64,000 bases of DNA from Parasporobacterium paucivorans DSM 15970 (GCF_900141895.1 NZ_FQYT01000005.1:88341-152340), one strand, 5' to 3'; shown: positions 40,227 through 49,151, counted from the stretch's first letter. Numbers and translations are program-made. The notes: a model not told the origin generated them from the sequence alone.

Positions 40227-40736
40227 ATGAATAAAGATAAAAGAAGAGAAGAAATCCTCCGAATCATAAGGAAAAGCTGCGAGCCGGTATCCGGGACGAA
40301 ACTGGCGGGGATGCTGGGCGTCAGCAGACAGATCGTTGTCCAGGATATCGAGATGCTCCGACAAGATAACAAGGATATAATTTCAACAAGTCAGGGATAT
40401 CTTGCGAACAGGACGGAAAAAGAGTTCAAGCGTATATTCAAAGTACGGCATGCGGATGACCAGATAGAAAATGAGCTGAACTGCATCGTGGATGCAGGGG
40501 GAATAATTCTGGATGTGTTCGTCCGCCATGATGTTTACGGAGAAATCCGGACAGCACTCTGTCTTTCGAACCGCATGGATGTTAAACGTTTCCTGGAAAA
40601 TTTCGAGAATGAAAAGTCCTCTCCGTTGAAGAAGCTCACCCAGGACATACATTATCACACTGTTGTGGCAAAATCCGAAGAAATGCTGGATACCATCGAA
40701 GAGGAACTGCGGGACAATCATTTTCTGGCAACCTAA
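40227..40736 (+). CDS. nadR: NAD biosynthesis repressor NadR/NiaR (HTH + 3H domain)
   Basis: About 169 residues. The N-terminal winged helix reads RREEILRIIRKSCEPVSGTKLAGMLGVSRQIVVQDIEML; the C-terminal 3H domain has the metal-binding histidines in FVRHDVYG, DIHYHTVV and the last DNHFLA. In Firmicutes NiaR (YrxA) represses NAD synthesis genes when nicotinate is available. ATG 40227 sits 15 bases after nadC; its ribosome site (GGGGT) is weak, suggesting low expression. Ends overlapping the convergent azlD by four bases, without a terminator between. Confidence 0.9.
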   Translation: MNKDKRREEILRIIRKSCEPVSGTKLAGMLGVSRQIVVQDIEMLRQDNKDIISTSQGYLANRTEKEFKRIFKVRHADDQIENELNCIVDAGGIILDVFVRHDVYGEIRTALCLSNRMDVKRFLENFENEKSSPLKKLTQDIHYHTVVAKSEEMLDTIEEELRDNHFLAT

Positions 40737-41065
40737 ATAAAAACAAATTGAATCAATATCATATAGACTATGGTTCCAACACCTATGCTAAGCAGATTGT
40801 TCCGTTTCCAAAGATGCAGGAGCGCAACGATCACAACACTTATTATTTGGGGAAGAAAGCTGGAAACGGATGAAAAATTCACATTCCGAAGACAGTATAT
40901 GACCAGGATGCACATCACTGCCGGCGGCAGAATCCTTCCCAGATAAAGCACAGGCGAGGGGACCTTTCTTTTTCCTCCGAAAAGCGCGAAAGGGAATGCA
41001 CGGGTCAAAAATGTTATCACGGCAACAAGAATGACGTACAGTAAGGGTTGGATGTTATGTTCCAT
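40733..41065 (-). CDS. azlD: AzlD-type branched-chain amino acid exporter subunit
   Basis: A 110-residue protein with four helices: ILVAVITFLTRAFPFALFGGKRKVP is the AzlD signature (with TRxxPF), then YLGRILPPAVMCILVIYCL. It forms a two-component exporter with AzlC, known for branched-chain amino acids and azaleucine resistance. The start follows azlC by one base, so translation is coupled. Confidence 0.9.
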   Translation of the reverse strand: MEHNIQPLLYVILVAVITFLTRAFPFALFGGKRKVPSPVLYLGRILPPAVMCILVIYCLRNVNFSSVSSFLPQIISVVIVALLHLWKRNNLLSIGVGTIVYMILIQFVFI

Positions 41066-41066
41066 A

Positions 41067-41771
41067 CTAGGAGGCCTCCTTTAATGCTTCCTGCTTCTCG
41101 ATGACGGTTTTCATGAACATCAGGCAGGAAACGGATGCGAGCAGTGACGGCAGGATGAACTTGTCCGGACCAAAGATGAGCAGGCACAGGATGGCGAACA
41201 CTCCCCCGGTAATGGCCGGTAGACGGGACTTAGCTTTCAGCCACTGTTCCACAAAGATTACTACAAAGAGTGCGGTCATGGCAAAATCGATGCCTTCGGT
41301 ATTGAAGGTAATCAGATTGCCGATCAGACTCCCAAGGAGGGAGCCGGCTACCCAGTAGGAGTGGTCAAGAAGAGAAATGAGGAAGAACAGCCGGTCGGAT
41401 TCCCGAGTCTCTTTCTGATCCAGGGAGCAGAGGAGGGAATAGGTTTCATCGGTGAGTGAAAAAATCATATATAGGAATGGGATTTTTCGAAATCGCTTGA
41501 ATTTTTTCAGGAAGGAAAGTCCATAAAAAATATGGCGGCTGTTTACCGACAGGGTCATAAGGGCAACCGCAGCCATTCCCATGCTGCCGCCAAGAAAACT
41601 GATTAACACAAACTGCATGGAACCGGCATAGACAAAAATGCTGATTCCCAGTGACCAGAGAAAATTATAGCCTGCATCATCCAACAGAATCCCAAATGCA
41701 ATTCCTAGAAACAAGTAGCCGAAAAGCACAGGTACTGTTTTGAAAAAGGCTGTTTTCAGCGTATGTTTCAC
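41067..41771 (-). CDS. azlC: AzlC-type branched-chain amino acid exporter subunit
   Basis: About 234 residues with seven or so helices. PVLFGYLFLGIAFGILL, WSLGISIFVYAGSMQFVLISFLGG, NSRHIFYGLSFLKKFK and SLTDETYSLLCSLD are standard AzlC blocks. GTG 41771 is chosen as start because GGGAG lies eight bases upstream; a TTG thirteen codons earlier is open but lacks a site. Divergent from an amino acid ABC importer at 41903, an export/import pairing that may be coincidental. Confidence 0.9.
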   Translation of the reverse strand: MKHTLKTAFFKTVPVLFGYLFLGIAFGILLDDAGYNFLWSLGISIFVYAGSMQFVLISFLGGSMGMAAVALMTLSVNSRHIFYGLSFLKKFKRFRKIPFLYMIFSLTDETYSLLCSLDQKETRESDRLFFLISLLDHSYWVAGSLLGSLIGNLITFNTEGIDFAMTALFVVIFVEQWLKAKSRLPAITGGVFAILCLLIFGPDKFILPSLLASVSCLMFMKTVIEKQEALKEAS

Positions 41772-41837
41772 GATATTTTCTCCCTCTGTTTTTAACTGTG
41801 ATAATAGCAAATTACACTGAATCCTGCAAGGATTTTA

Positions 41838-41866
41838 TTTACTTTGCCTCGGCATTGTGATAACAT
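41838..41866 (+). promoter_or_regulatory. Promoter of the amino acid ABC importer
   Basis: TTTACT (41838-41843), 17 bases, TAACAT (41861-41866) preceded by TGA, an extended -10 form. Confidence 0.4.
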
Positions 41867-41902
41867 GTTGATGTTAAACTCAAATTAAAACGGAGGAATT
41901 TT

Positions 41903-42715
41903 ATGAAAAAGAAAATATTTGCTATCACGCTTACTTTAGCGTTGGCTTTTGGATTAACGGCGTGCGGTTCCGGTACACAGCAAGCTGAGACGACCACCAC
42001 TGCAGCGGCAGAGAGGACCCAGCTCGTCGTAGGGTTTGATGCAGAATATCCGCCATACGGATACATGGACGACAAAGGAGAATATACCGGATTCGACCTG
42101 GAAATGGCACAGGCGGTATGTGACCTTCGCGGATGGGAATTGGTAAAGACCCCGATCGACTGGGCATCCAAAGATATGGAACTGGATTCCGGCGCAATCG
42201 ACTGCATCTGGAACGGATTTACCATCAACGGACGTGAGGACGATTATACCTGGTCAGTGCCATACATTGACAACAGCCAGGTAATCGTTACAGCAAAAGA
42301 CTCCGGAATCAGCACTCTCGCAGACCTCAAAGGGAAAAACGTGGGCGTACAGTCCGCATCCGCTGCACTGAATGTGCTTAATGGAGATCAGTCCGCAGTG
42401 AAAGATACATTCGCTTCCCTGACCGAATATGGAGATTACAATACAGCCTTTACGGAACTTCAGGCAGGTGCCATCGATGCCATCGCAATGGACATCGGAG
42501 TTGCACAATATCAGATTTCATCCAGAGGCGAGGGCTATGTAATCATAGATGAAATTCTTGCAGCGGAGCAGTATGGAATCGGATTCAAACTTGGCAATAC
42601 GGAACTGAAAGACCAGGTGGAAGAAAGCCTGATGCAACTGGTGGCAAACGGAACCTATGCCACACTGGCTGAAAAATACGGACTGACGGATTATATCATT
42701 CTGGAAGCTGAATAA
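41903..42715 (+). CDS. Polar amino acid ABC transporter, substrate-binding lipoprotein
   Basis: A 270-residue type II binding protein. Signal peptide with lipobox LTAC (Cys near 21), a threonine-rich linker, then LVVGFDAEYPPYGYMDDKGEYTGFDLEMAQAV, the first lobe of the family, followed by DCIWNGFTINGREDDYTWSVPY and LKGKNVGVQSASAALNVL. It is of the cystine/glutamine/arginine group (SBP_bac_3); the ligand cannot be told. GGAGG precedes the ATG. It heads a three-gene importer operon. Confidence 0.93.
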   Translation: MKKKIFAITLTLALAFGLTACGSGTQQAETTTTAAAERTQLVVGFDAEYPPYGYMDDKGEYTGFDLEMAQAVCDLRGWELVKTPIDWASKDMELDSGAIDCIWNGFTINGREDDYTWSVPYIDNSQVIVTAKDSGISTLADLKGKNVGVQSASAALNVLNGDQSAVKDTFASLTEYGDYNTAFTELQAGAIDAIAMDIGVAQYQISSRGEGYVIIDEILAAEQYGIGFKLGNTELKDQVEESLMQLVANGTYATLAEKYGLTDYIILEAE

Positions 42716-42723
42716 AAATATAC

Positions 42724-42756
42724 ATTATGAGCGTACTGACACGGTGCGCTCATAAT
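42724..42756 (+). repeat. Intercistronic hairpin between binding-protein and permease genes
   Basis: ATTATGAGCGTAC (42724-42736) pairs with GTGCGCTCATAAT (42744-42756): 13 bp (one G-U) around a 7-base loop. There is no T tract, so it is more likely an mRNA stabiliser or partial stop than a terminator. Confidence 0.75.
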
Positions 42757-42776
42757 TAGTGAGTGGAGGATTAAGT

Positions 42777-43424
42777 ATGGATTTTACGACCATGCTGCTT
42801 CAGCTTAGCACGGGAATGCTGGAGTCTGTTAAAATATTTTTCTTTACACTGATTTTCTCCCTGCCTCTTGGGCTGCTTATCTGTTTTGGGAGGATGTCAA
42901 AGAACAGCCTGATAAGGAATATAGTGAAAGTCTATATATCCATCATGCGCGGAACTCCCCTGATGCTTCAGCTGCTGGTTGTATATTTTGGACCCTATTA
43001 TTTGTGGGGAGCCAACATCGGAGGAAAAAGGTTCCTGGCAATCATTATCGGATTCTCTATCAATTATGCGGCTTATTATGCAGAAATATACCGATCGGGA
43101 ATCGAATCCATGCCTGTGGGACAGTATGAGGCAGCCCGGCTTCTTGGATACAATAAAATCCAGACCTTCGGCAGAATTATTCTGCCTCAGGTCATCAAGA
43201 GGATATTGCCTTCGGTCACCAATGAAGTCATTACCCTGGTCAAGGACACGTCCCTGGCGTTTGCCCTGGCCCATATGGAGCTGTTCAGCATGGCCAAACA
43301 GATTTCCGCTGCCCAGACGACCTTCATGCCCTTCGTTATAGCGGGTGTATTCTATTATGTATTCAACTTTGTTGTGGCAATTTTAATGGAGAAGGCAGAG
43401 AAGAAGGCCGCTTACTACCGATAG
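42777..43424 (+). CDS. Polar amino acid ABC transporter permease
   Basis: About 215 residues with five helices. GMLESVKIFFFTLIFSLPLGLLIC opens the His/Glu/Gln/Arg permease class, YISIMRGTPLMLQLLVVYFG is its conserved segment, and the EAA loop with EAARLLGYNKIQTFGRIILPQV contacts the ATPase. RBS GGAGG lies seven bases before ATG 42777, well inside an open frame that extends upstream to 42759. Confidence 0.93.
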   Translation: MDFTTMLLQLSTGMLESVKIFFFTLIFSLPLGLLICFGRMSKNSLIRNIVKVYISIMRGTPLMLQLLVVYFGPYYLWGANIGGKRFLAIIIGFSINYAAYYAEIYRSGIESMPVGQYEAARLLGYNKIQTFGRIILPQVIKRILPSVTNEVITLVKDTSLAFALAHMELFSMAKQISAAQTTFMPFVIAGVFYYVFNFVVAILMEKAEKKAAYYR

Positions 43425-43436
43425 GGAGGGGAAAGA

Positions 43437-44198
43437 ATGAATTTATTGGAAATGAATCATATAAAAAAATCTTTTGATGGCGTCAGCGTCCTGAAGGATG
43501 TGTCCCTTTCGGTAAAAGAAGGGCAGGTCCTTTCCATCATCGGCTCCTCCGGCTCAGGAAAATCCACCCTGCTCCGGTGCGCGACCATGCTGGAAACCAT
43601 CGATTCCGGGGAAATTATATACATGGGTGAGAAAGCGGCCTATACGGATGACAAAGGGAAATGCGTTTATGCGCCTCCGAGGGAGCTCAAAAAGATCAAA
43701 AATTATTTCGGTCTGGTCTTTCAGAATTTCAACCTCTTCCCGCATTATTCCGTGATCAAAAATATTACGGATCCTCTGATAAACGTCCAGAAAAAGGACA
43801 AAGAGGAGGCAATGGAAATAGGAAGGAAGCTGTTGGAGAAAATGGGGCTTCCCGACAAGGAAAACGCCTATCCATTCCAGCTTTCCGGAGGACAGCAGCA
43901 GAGGGTCTCTATTGCCAGAGCTCTCGCCCTGAACCCGGCTGTACTGTTTTTTGACGAACCGACCTCGGCCCTGGATCCGGAACTTACCGGAGAAATACTG
44001 AAAGTAATAAAAGATCTTGCTGCAGAAAAAATGACAATGGTGATCGTCACCCACGAAATGAGCTTTGCCAGGGATGTTTCGGATTATATAATTTTTCTGG
44101 ATAAAGGGGTAATCGAGGAAGAGGGAACTCCCGATGAAGTAATCAATAATCCCAGAAATGAAAGGACCAGAGCCTTTCTGAGCAGATTTGAAAATTAA
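43437..44198 (+). CDS. Polar amino acid ABC transporter ATP-binding protein
   Basis: A 253-residue ATPase: Walker A GSSGSGKSTL, Q-loop LVFQNFNLFPHYSV, signature [15 protein letters not shown], Walker [16 protein letters not shown] and H-switch VTHEMSFARDV. These are typical of GlnQ/HisP-type importers. An insert between Walker A and the Q-loop (YTDDKGKCVYAPPRE) is a little longer than usual. It ends the operon and is followed by a strong hairpin. Confidence 0.94.
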   Translation: MNLLEMNHIKKSFDGVSVLKDVSLSVKEGQVLSIIGSSGSGKSTLLRCATMLETIDSGEIIYMGEKAAYTDDKGKCVYAPPRELKKIKNYFGLVFQNFNLFPHYSVIKNITDPLINVQKKDKEEAMEIGRKLLEKMGLPDKENAYPFQLSGGQQQRVSIARALALNPAVLFFDEPTSALDPELTGEILKVIKDLAAEKMTMVIVTHEMSFARDVSDYIIFLDKGVIEEEGTPDEVINNPRNERTRAFLSRFEN

Positions 44199-44214
44199 TA
44201 GAAAACACATTAAG

Positions 44215-44249
44215 TGAAAGCGGCTCACCTTAAAAGTGAGCCGCTTTCA
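44215..44249. terminator. Strong hairpin after the amino acid importer
   Basis: A perfect 14-bp inverted repeat (44215-44228 with 44236-44249) around CTTAAAA. A clear T tract is missing (AATGTTT), so termination is likely but not certain. Confidence 0.6.
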
Positions 44250-44259
44250 AATGTTTCAC

Positions 44260-44287
44260 TTTACTTTGATAAAGGGAGTGATAAAAT
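44260..44287 (+). promoter_or_regulatory. Possible promoter of the por operon
   Basis: TTTACT (44260-44265), 16-bp spacer, TAAAAT (44282-44287), 35 bases before the porG start. Confidence 0.4.
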
Positions 44288-44322
44288 GATTAGAAAATTT
44301 GCTTTATAAGGAGGGTATCGTG

Positions 44323-44919
44323 ATGAATAGCAGAACAATAGAAATGAGATGGCATGGACGAGGCGGTCAGGGAGCAAAGACAGCAGCGCTGCTGCTGGCG
44401 GACGTTGCCTTCAAAACTGGAAAACAGGTACAGGGATTCCCGGAATATGGTCCGGAAAGAATGGGTGCGCCCATAACTGCATTCAACAGGGTCAGCGATC
44501 ACAAAATCCGGGTTCATTCCCATATTTACACGCCAGACTTTGTAGTTGTAGTGGATGACACGCTGCTGGAATCCGTGGATGTCACCTCCGGTTTAAAGGC
44601 TGACGGTGCGATTATCATAAATACCTCCCGGTCAAAAGAAGAGATACTTCCCCTGCTAAAAGGATATAAAGGCGGCGTTTACACAATCGATGCCAGAAAA
44701 ATATCCATAGCCGCACTGGGAAAATATTATCCGAATTCCCCGATGCTTGCCACCGCGGTTGCTGTCAGCGGAGTGATGGATACGGAAGAATTCCTGGATG
44801 AAATGCAGGCTTCATTCCAGCATAAATTTGCAAGCAAACCGGAAGTGGTTGAAGGCAACATGATGGCATTGAAAATGGCATTAGAAGAAGTTACCCGGAA
44901 ACAACAGGAGGTTGCATAA
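44323..44919 (+). CDS. porG: Pyruvate:ferredoxin oxidoreductase, gamma subunit
   Basis: About 198 residues. MRWHGRGGQGAKTAALLLADVAF is the hallmark of the gamma domain, with GFPEYGPERMGAPITAFNRVSD and PNSPMLATAVAVSGV following. It binds coenzyme A with the other subunits. AAGGAGG is eight bases before ATG 44323. First of four genes in gamma-delta-alpha-beta order, the archaeal/anaerobe POR layout. Confidence 0.92.
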   Translation: MNSRTIEMRWHGRGGQGAKTAALLLADVAFKTGKQVQGFPEYGPERMGAPITAFNRVSDHKIRVHSHIYTPDFVVVVDDTLLESVDVTSGLKADGAIIINTSRSKEEILPLLKGYKGGVYTIDARKISIAALGKYYPNSPMLATAVAVSGVMDTEEFLDEMQASFQHKFASKPEVVEGNMMALKMALEEVTRKQQEVA

Positions 44920-44921
44920 AA

Positions 44922-45224
44922 GTGAGAACTGACGTTACAAAAATTACGGAAACAAGCCCCTATGCGGAATTGACAGAGGGGCTTAAGATATATGCCGGCG
45001 GAACATCCAAAAAGTTTCATACAGGCGAATGGAGGACATCCAGACCGATAATGAATTGGGAAAAATGCAAACAGTGCCTGCTGTGTGCCCCTGTCTGTCC
45101 GGACAGCAGCATTCCTGTTGCTGATGGAAAAAGGGGAAATTTTGAAATGGATTACTGTAAAGGGTGCGGCATCTGTGCCAGTGTTTGTCCCTTCGGAGCA
45201 ATTGAAATGAAGGAGGGACAATAA
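44922..45224 (+). CDS. porD: Pyruvate:ferredoxin oxidoreductase, delta (ferredoxin) subunit
   Basis: A 100-residue two-cluster ferredoxin. CKQCLLCAPVCPDSS and CKGCGICASVCPFGAI give two full CxxCxxCxxxCP motifs; EWRTSRPIMNWEKC precedes the first, as in POR delta subunits. It passes electrons from the TPP centre to external ferredoxin. The start is GTG with AGGAGG ten bases upstream. Confidence 0.94.
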   Translation: MRTDVTKITETSPYAELTEGLKIYAGGTSKKFHTGEWRTSRPIMNWEKCKQCLLCAPVCPDSSIPVADGKRGNFEMDYCKGCGICASVCPFGAIEMKEGQ

Positions 45225-45226
45225 TC

Positions 45227-46408
45227 ATGTCTATTAAGGAAAGAATGTCCGGAAATGAAGCCGTATCTTACGCAATAAAGCAGATTAATCCCGACGTGAT
45301 GCCTGCGTTCCCAATAACACCTTCCACGGAGATTCCCCAGATGGTCTCGGGATATGTTGCCAATGGGGAAATAGACACGGAATTCATAGCCGTGGAAAGC
45401 GAGCATTCGGCTATGAGTGCGGCTGTCGGAGCCAGCGCTGCCGGAGCAAGGACCCTGACGGCAACTTCTTCCTGCGGTTTGGCCCTGATGTGGGAAGTGC
45501 TGCATATTGCAGCATCCAACCGTCTTCCCATTGCCCTTGCCCTGGTGAACAGGACACTGTCAGGACCCATCAATATCAATTGCGACCACTCAGACAGCAT
45601 GGGTGCCCGGGATTCTGGATGGATCCAGATTTATGCAGAAAACAATCAGGAAGCATATGATAACTTTATCCAGGCTTACCGCATTGCTGAAAACAAAGAG
45701 GTGCTGCTTCCTGTCATGATTTGCCAGGATGGATTCATTACCAGTCATGCCGTGGAGAACATAGAGCTTCTTGAGGACGAAAAGGTGAAGGCTTTTGTCG
45801 GGGAATATGAACCGGAGGACTTTCTTCTAAACCCAGGGAAACCAATGGCTGTGGGACCGTATGCCGTAACCGGATATGGAATGGAAGCGAAAAAGAACCA
45901 GGAAATTGCCATGGAAAATTCCCGCAGCGTTATTTTGGATGTAGCCAGAGAATTTGCGGCCCTGACCGGAAGGAAATACGGATATTTCGAGGAATACCAC
46001 CTGGAAGACGCTGAATATGCCATGCTGATTATCGGCTCTGCGGCAGGAACGGCCAAAGATGCAGTTGATGAGCTTAGAAAAACAGGTAAAAAAGTGGGTA
46101 TCCTAAAGCTGAGGGTATTCCGTCCTTTTCCAGGAAAAGAGATCGCTCAGGCCCTCAAAAACGTCAAAGCGGTTGCTGTCATGGACAGAAGTGAAAGCTA
46201 TCGGGGGGGCGGCGGACCGCTGGGAGTGGAAGTTGGTTCGGCCCTCTTCATGGAAAGAGTGCATATTGAAGCAGTCAATTACATTTATGGTCTGGCCGGA
46301 CGTGATTTCACCGTCGAAAACGCCATAGAGGTATTTAGTGAAATGGAAGCCATGGTCACTGAGGGACGGGAAGTGCCTCAGTACCAGTATGTGGGTTTGA
46401 GAAAATAA
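45227..46408 (+). CDS. porA: Pyruvate:ferredoxin oxidoreductase, alpha subunit
   Basis: A 393-residue protein. SGNEAVSYAIKQINPDVMPAFPITPSTEI and ESEHSAMSAAVGASAAGARTLTATSSCGLALM are the PYR-domain blocks of POR alpha; NRTLSGPININCDHSD and the C-terminal region GILKLRVFRPFPGKEI, AVMDRSESYRGGG follow. Together with beta it performs CoA-dependent oxidative decarboxylation of pyruvate. A related 2-oxoacid remains possible, but the block pattern fits pyruvate best. Confidence 0.92.
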   Translation: MSIKERMSGNEAVSYAIKQINPDVMPAFPITPSTEIPQMVSGYVANGEIDTEFIAVESEHSAMSAAVGASAAGARTLTATSSCGLALMWEVLHIAASNRLPIALALVNRTLSGPININCDHSDSMGARDSGWIQIYAENNQEAYDNFIQAYRIAENKEVLLPVMICQDGFITSHAVENIELLEDEKVKAFVGEYEPEDFLLNPGKPMAVGPYAVTGYGMEAKKNQEIAMENSRSVILDVAREFAALTGRKYGYFEEYHLEDAEYAMLIIGSAAGTAKDAVDELRKTGKKVGILKLRVFRPFPGKEIAQALKNVKAVAVMDRSESYRGGGGPLGVEVGSALFMERVHIEAVNYIYGLAGRDFTVENAIEVFSEMEAMVTEGREVPQYQYVGLRK

Positions 46409-46424
46409 AAGGGAGGAAGCCAGT

Positions 46425-47369
46425 TTGAATACATATGACTTTAAAAATACAATGAGCAAACCTGAACGTCTTGCTCCCGGCCATAGGATGTGCGCCGGCT
46501 GCGGCGGTACAATAGCCGTTCGCGCCGTTTTAAGAGGACTTCACCCGGAAGATCAGGCAGTTATCGGGAATGCGACCAGCTGTCTGGAGGTGTCGACGTT
46601 TATGTATCCTTATACGGCGTGGGAAGACAGCTATATCCACAATGCCTTCGAAAATGCCGGAGCCACAATCGGAGGTGTGGAAGCAGCTTATAACGTCCTC
46701 AAGAAAAAAGGGAAATTAAAAGATGCGGATAATTTCAAATTCATAACCTTCGGTGGAGATGGCGGAACATATGATATAGGTCTGCAATCTTTATCTGGCG
46801 CAATGGAACGGAATCATGATATACTGTATGTATGCTACGATAACGGAGCCTATATGAACACAGGCATCCAACGATCTTCAGCAACCCCCTTGTATGCAGA
46901 TACAACGACCACACCTGTTGGAAGCCATTCCAACGGGAAAATGCAGAATCGAAAGGACTTGGCCAGCATCATCGCAGACCACAATGTTCCATATGCCGCA
47001 CAGACAACGCTGTTAGGAAATTTCAAGGATATCCATACCAAAGCCGAAAAGGGAATTTATACGAAAGGCGCCGCCTTTCTGAACGTAATGGCGCCCTGTC
47101 CCAGAGGATGGAGATATGAAACGTCAGAAATCATGGATATATGCAAACTTGCGGTAGAAACTTGTTATTGGCCATTGTTTGAAGTTGAAAATGGAAAGTG
47201 GACCCTGAATTATGAACCCAGGAAAAAACTCCCAATCGAGGATTTCTTGAGGCCACAGGGAAGATTCAGGCATCTTTTTAAGAGAGGGAATGAACATCTG
47301 TTGGAGGAATTTCAGACGGAAGTTGACCGTCGATGGGAAGACCTGCTGTTTAAAAGCTCCCGTACATAG
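46425..47369 (+). CDS. porB: Pyruvate:ferredoxin oxidoreductase, beta (TPP) subunit
   Basis: A 314-residue TPP-binding subunit. GHRMCAGCGGTIAVRAVLRGL carries the proximal-cluster cysteines, GNATSCLEVSTFMYPYTAW the third, and FGGDGGTYDIGLQSLSGAMERNHDILYVCYDNGAYMNTGIQRS the TPP/Mg motif (GDG...N). The start is TTG 46425, eight bases after GGGAGG. It completes porGDAB; the enzyme links glycolysis to acetyl-CoA and low-potential ferredoxin. Confidence 0.94.
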   Translation: MNTYDFKNTMSKPERLAPGHRMCAGCGGTIAVRAVLRGLHPEDQAVIGNATSCLEVSTFMYPYTAWEDSYIHNAFENAGATIGGVEAAYNVLKKKGKLKDADNFKFITFGGDGGTYDIGLQSLSGAMERNHDILYVCYDNGAYMNTGIQRSSATPLYADTTTTPVGSHSNGKMQNRKDLASIIADHNVPYAAQTTLLGNFKDIHTKAEKGIYTKGAAFLNVMAPCPRGWRYETSEIMDICKLAVETCYWPLFEVENGKWTLNYEPRKKLPIEDFLRPQGRFRHLFKRGNEHLLEEFQTEVDRRWEDLLFKSSRT

Positions 47370-47397
47370 TATAATATTATGATGGAGTCAAAATAAA

Positions 47398-48282
47398 ATG
47401 ACATTATTATCTTATCAGATTTTTAAAACGGTGGTGGATCATGGAAGCTTTCTAAAGGCTTCGGAATTTCTGAATCTGACACCATCAGCTGTCAGCCATG
47501 CTGTTTCTTCAATGGAAGAAGAGCTTGGCTTTAGTTTGTTTACACGGAGCAAAAGGGGAGTCTCCCTGACCAATTATGCGAAAAATCTGCTTCCTTACAT
47601 CAATGCGGTTCTAAACAGTGACGAAAGCCTGCGCCAGATGATTTCCCAGTATAACGGGCTTCAGAAGGGAAATGTGAAACTGGGATGCTTTTCCAGTGTC
47701 TGTACCAGCTGGGTTCCGGATATTGTAGAATCCTTCAAAAAAGAATATTCCGATATAGACATAGAGATTTACCAGGGAACCTATGATGATGTAGTGTGCT
47801 GGATAAAAAACGGAGTTGTAGATCTTGGTTTTCTCTCCGTATCCAGTGCGGGGAACCTTCCGATAACCCCCCTGTATAAGGACGACCTGCTGTGCGTGGT
47901 TCCCAAAGGATTCAAGAAGGCGGGAAACACCGAATATGTCACAATCGATGAAATTAGAGATCAGGTTTTTGTATCCCAGCGCGAGAGCACGGATGCAGAT
48001 ATACACAACTTTTTCCGGAAATATGAACTCAATATCAAATCAAGCTGCCATGTAGTGGATGATTTATCGACCATCGCCATGGTGGCAAGCGGCTTCGGAA
48101 TATGCATTATGCCTGAGCTGGTCATGGGAGACATCCCCTACCAGGTCGATATCTACAGGATAAAACCCAGCGAACACCGAATTATCGGTCTGTCCGCCCT
48201 AAACAGCCAATTCATGGCTCCTGCGGCAAAAATGCTTTATCAGCATATTGTAGAAATGTATAAAACTACAGAAGTGGAGTAA
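47398..48282 (+). CDS. LysR-family transcriptional regulator
   Basis: A 294-residue regulator. The HTH reads SYQIFKTVVDHGSFLKASEFLNLTPSAVSHAVSSMEEELG, then FTRSKRGVSLT and a typical LysR effector domain (from about residue 90, GNVKLGCFSSV). Codirectional, 28 bases after porB, so it may be co-transcribed with the por genes; LysR genes more often sit divergently from their target, so the target is unclear. Confidence 0.93.
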   Translation: MTLLSYQIFKTVVDHGSFLKASEFLNLTPSAVSHAVSSMEEELGFSLFTRSKRGVSLTNYAKNLLPYINAVLNSDESLRQMISQYNGLQKGNVKLGCFSSVCTSWVPDIVESFKKEYSDIDIEIYQGTYDDVVCWIKNGVVDLGFLSVSSAGNLPITPLYKDDLLCVVPKGFKKAGNTEYVTIDEIRDQVFVSQRESTDADIHNFFRKYELNIKSSCHVVDDLSTIAMVASGFGICIMPELVMGDIPYQVDIYRIKPSEHRIIGLSALNSQFMAPAAKMLYQHIVEMYKTTEVE

Positions 48283-48294
48283 GGGCGGACGAAA

Positions 48295-49110
48295 ATGGAC
48301 AAAAATACAAAGAAAAATATAAATAAAAAGAAAATAATATGGCTGGTGGCCCTTGTGGCGGCTATCTGCATCTTTGCATTTTCTGCGTTTAAACTGATTA
48401 ATATTTATCTGGAATATCAAAAAGGCAAGGATGCCTACGAAGAAATAGACAGCATGTTCACAGAGGAAACGGATACAACGGAGACAGGCAGCAATCCTGA
48501 CACGACTCAAGGGGAAACCACCCTGACTGCGGAAACTGCTGTGCCATGGGTGTGGGATTTTGCGAAGGCGCAGAGCATCAATCCAGATATCAAAGGCTGG
48601 ATCAAGATGGGGAACACTATCAGTTATCCAATCCTGCAGACCACGGATAATGAATATTATCTGACCCACACCGTATATAGAAAGAAGAACAGTTCCGGAG
48701 CCATCTTCATAGATTATTCGATTACAGAAGGTCTGGATGCAAAAAACTGCATCATTTACGGACACGACATGATCAACAACTCAATGTTTGGCTCTCTGGA
48801 TAATTATATGAAAGAATCCTACTACAAGAAGCATCCTGCATTCGAAGTCTACATAGGGGACAGACATTATACATATGAAATATTCGCTGTATACGTCACA
48901 CCGGAAGTATCCGATACATATATGTATGGGTTTCCAAGTGATGAGTACTTCAAAACCTATCTGGATACATCCAGAAGTAAATCTCTGTATGCTACCGGTT
49001 GCAGGGAACTTACGGCTTCAGACAGGATTATAACCCTGTCGACATGTACGGATAAGGACGCGGAAAGACTGATCGTGCAGATGGTCAGAAGCAATGAAAT
49101 AACGGAATAA
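48295..49110 (+). CDS. srtB: Class B sortase
   Basis: A 271-residue protein with one N-terminal helix (about 16-38) and an extracellular sortase domain. The catalytic set is NCIIYGHDMINNSMFGSL (His), TLSTCTDKDAERLIVQMVR (Cys in TLSTC, then an arginine). A threonine-rich linker (about 60-85) separates helix and domain. It should anchor surface proteins to peptidoglycan after a sorting signal. No substrate gene lies in the window. It follows lysR at 12 bases. Confidence 0.92.
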   Translation: MDKNTKKNINKKKIIWLVALVAAICIFAFSAFKLINIYLEYQKGKDAYEEIDSMFTEETDTTETGSNPDTTQGETTLTAETAVPWVWDFAKAQSINPDIKGWIKMGNTISYPILQTTDNEYYLTHTVYRKKNSSGAIFIDYSITEGLDAKNCIIYGHDMINNSMFGSLDNYMKESYYKKHPAFEVYIGDRHYTYEIFAVYVTPEVSDTYMYGFPSDEYFKTYLDTSRSKSLYATGCRELTASDRIITLSTCTDKDAERLIVQMVRSNEITE

Positions 49111-49114
49111 AACG

Positions 49115-49140
49115 AGGGCGTTCTGACAGAGCGCTCTTTT
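49115..49140 (+). terminator. Rho-independent terminator after the sortase gene
   Basis: AGGGCGTTCT (49115-49124) pairs with AGAGCGCTCT (49128-49137, two G-U) then TTTT. Confidence 0.6.
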
Positions 49141-49151
49141 GCACTGGATAC

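Noticed and set aside
41772..41902. Possible T-box or amino acid riboswitch between azlC and the amino acid importer
   Set aside because: The gap is about 130 bases and shows neither a T-box sequence nor a terminator/antiterminator pair.
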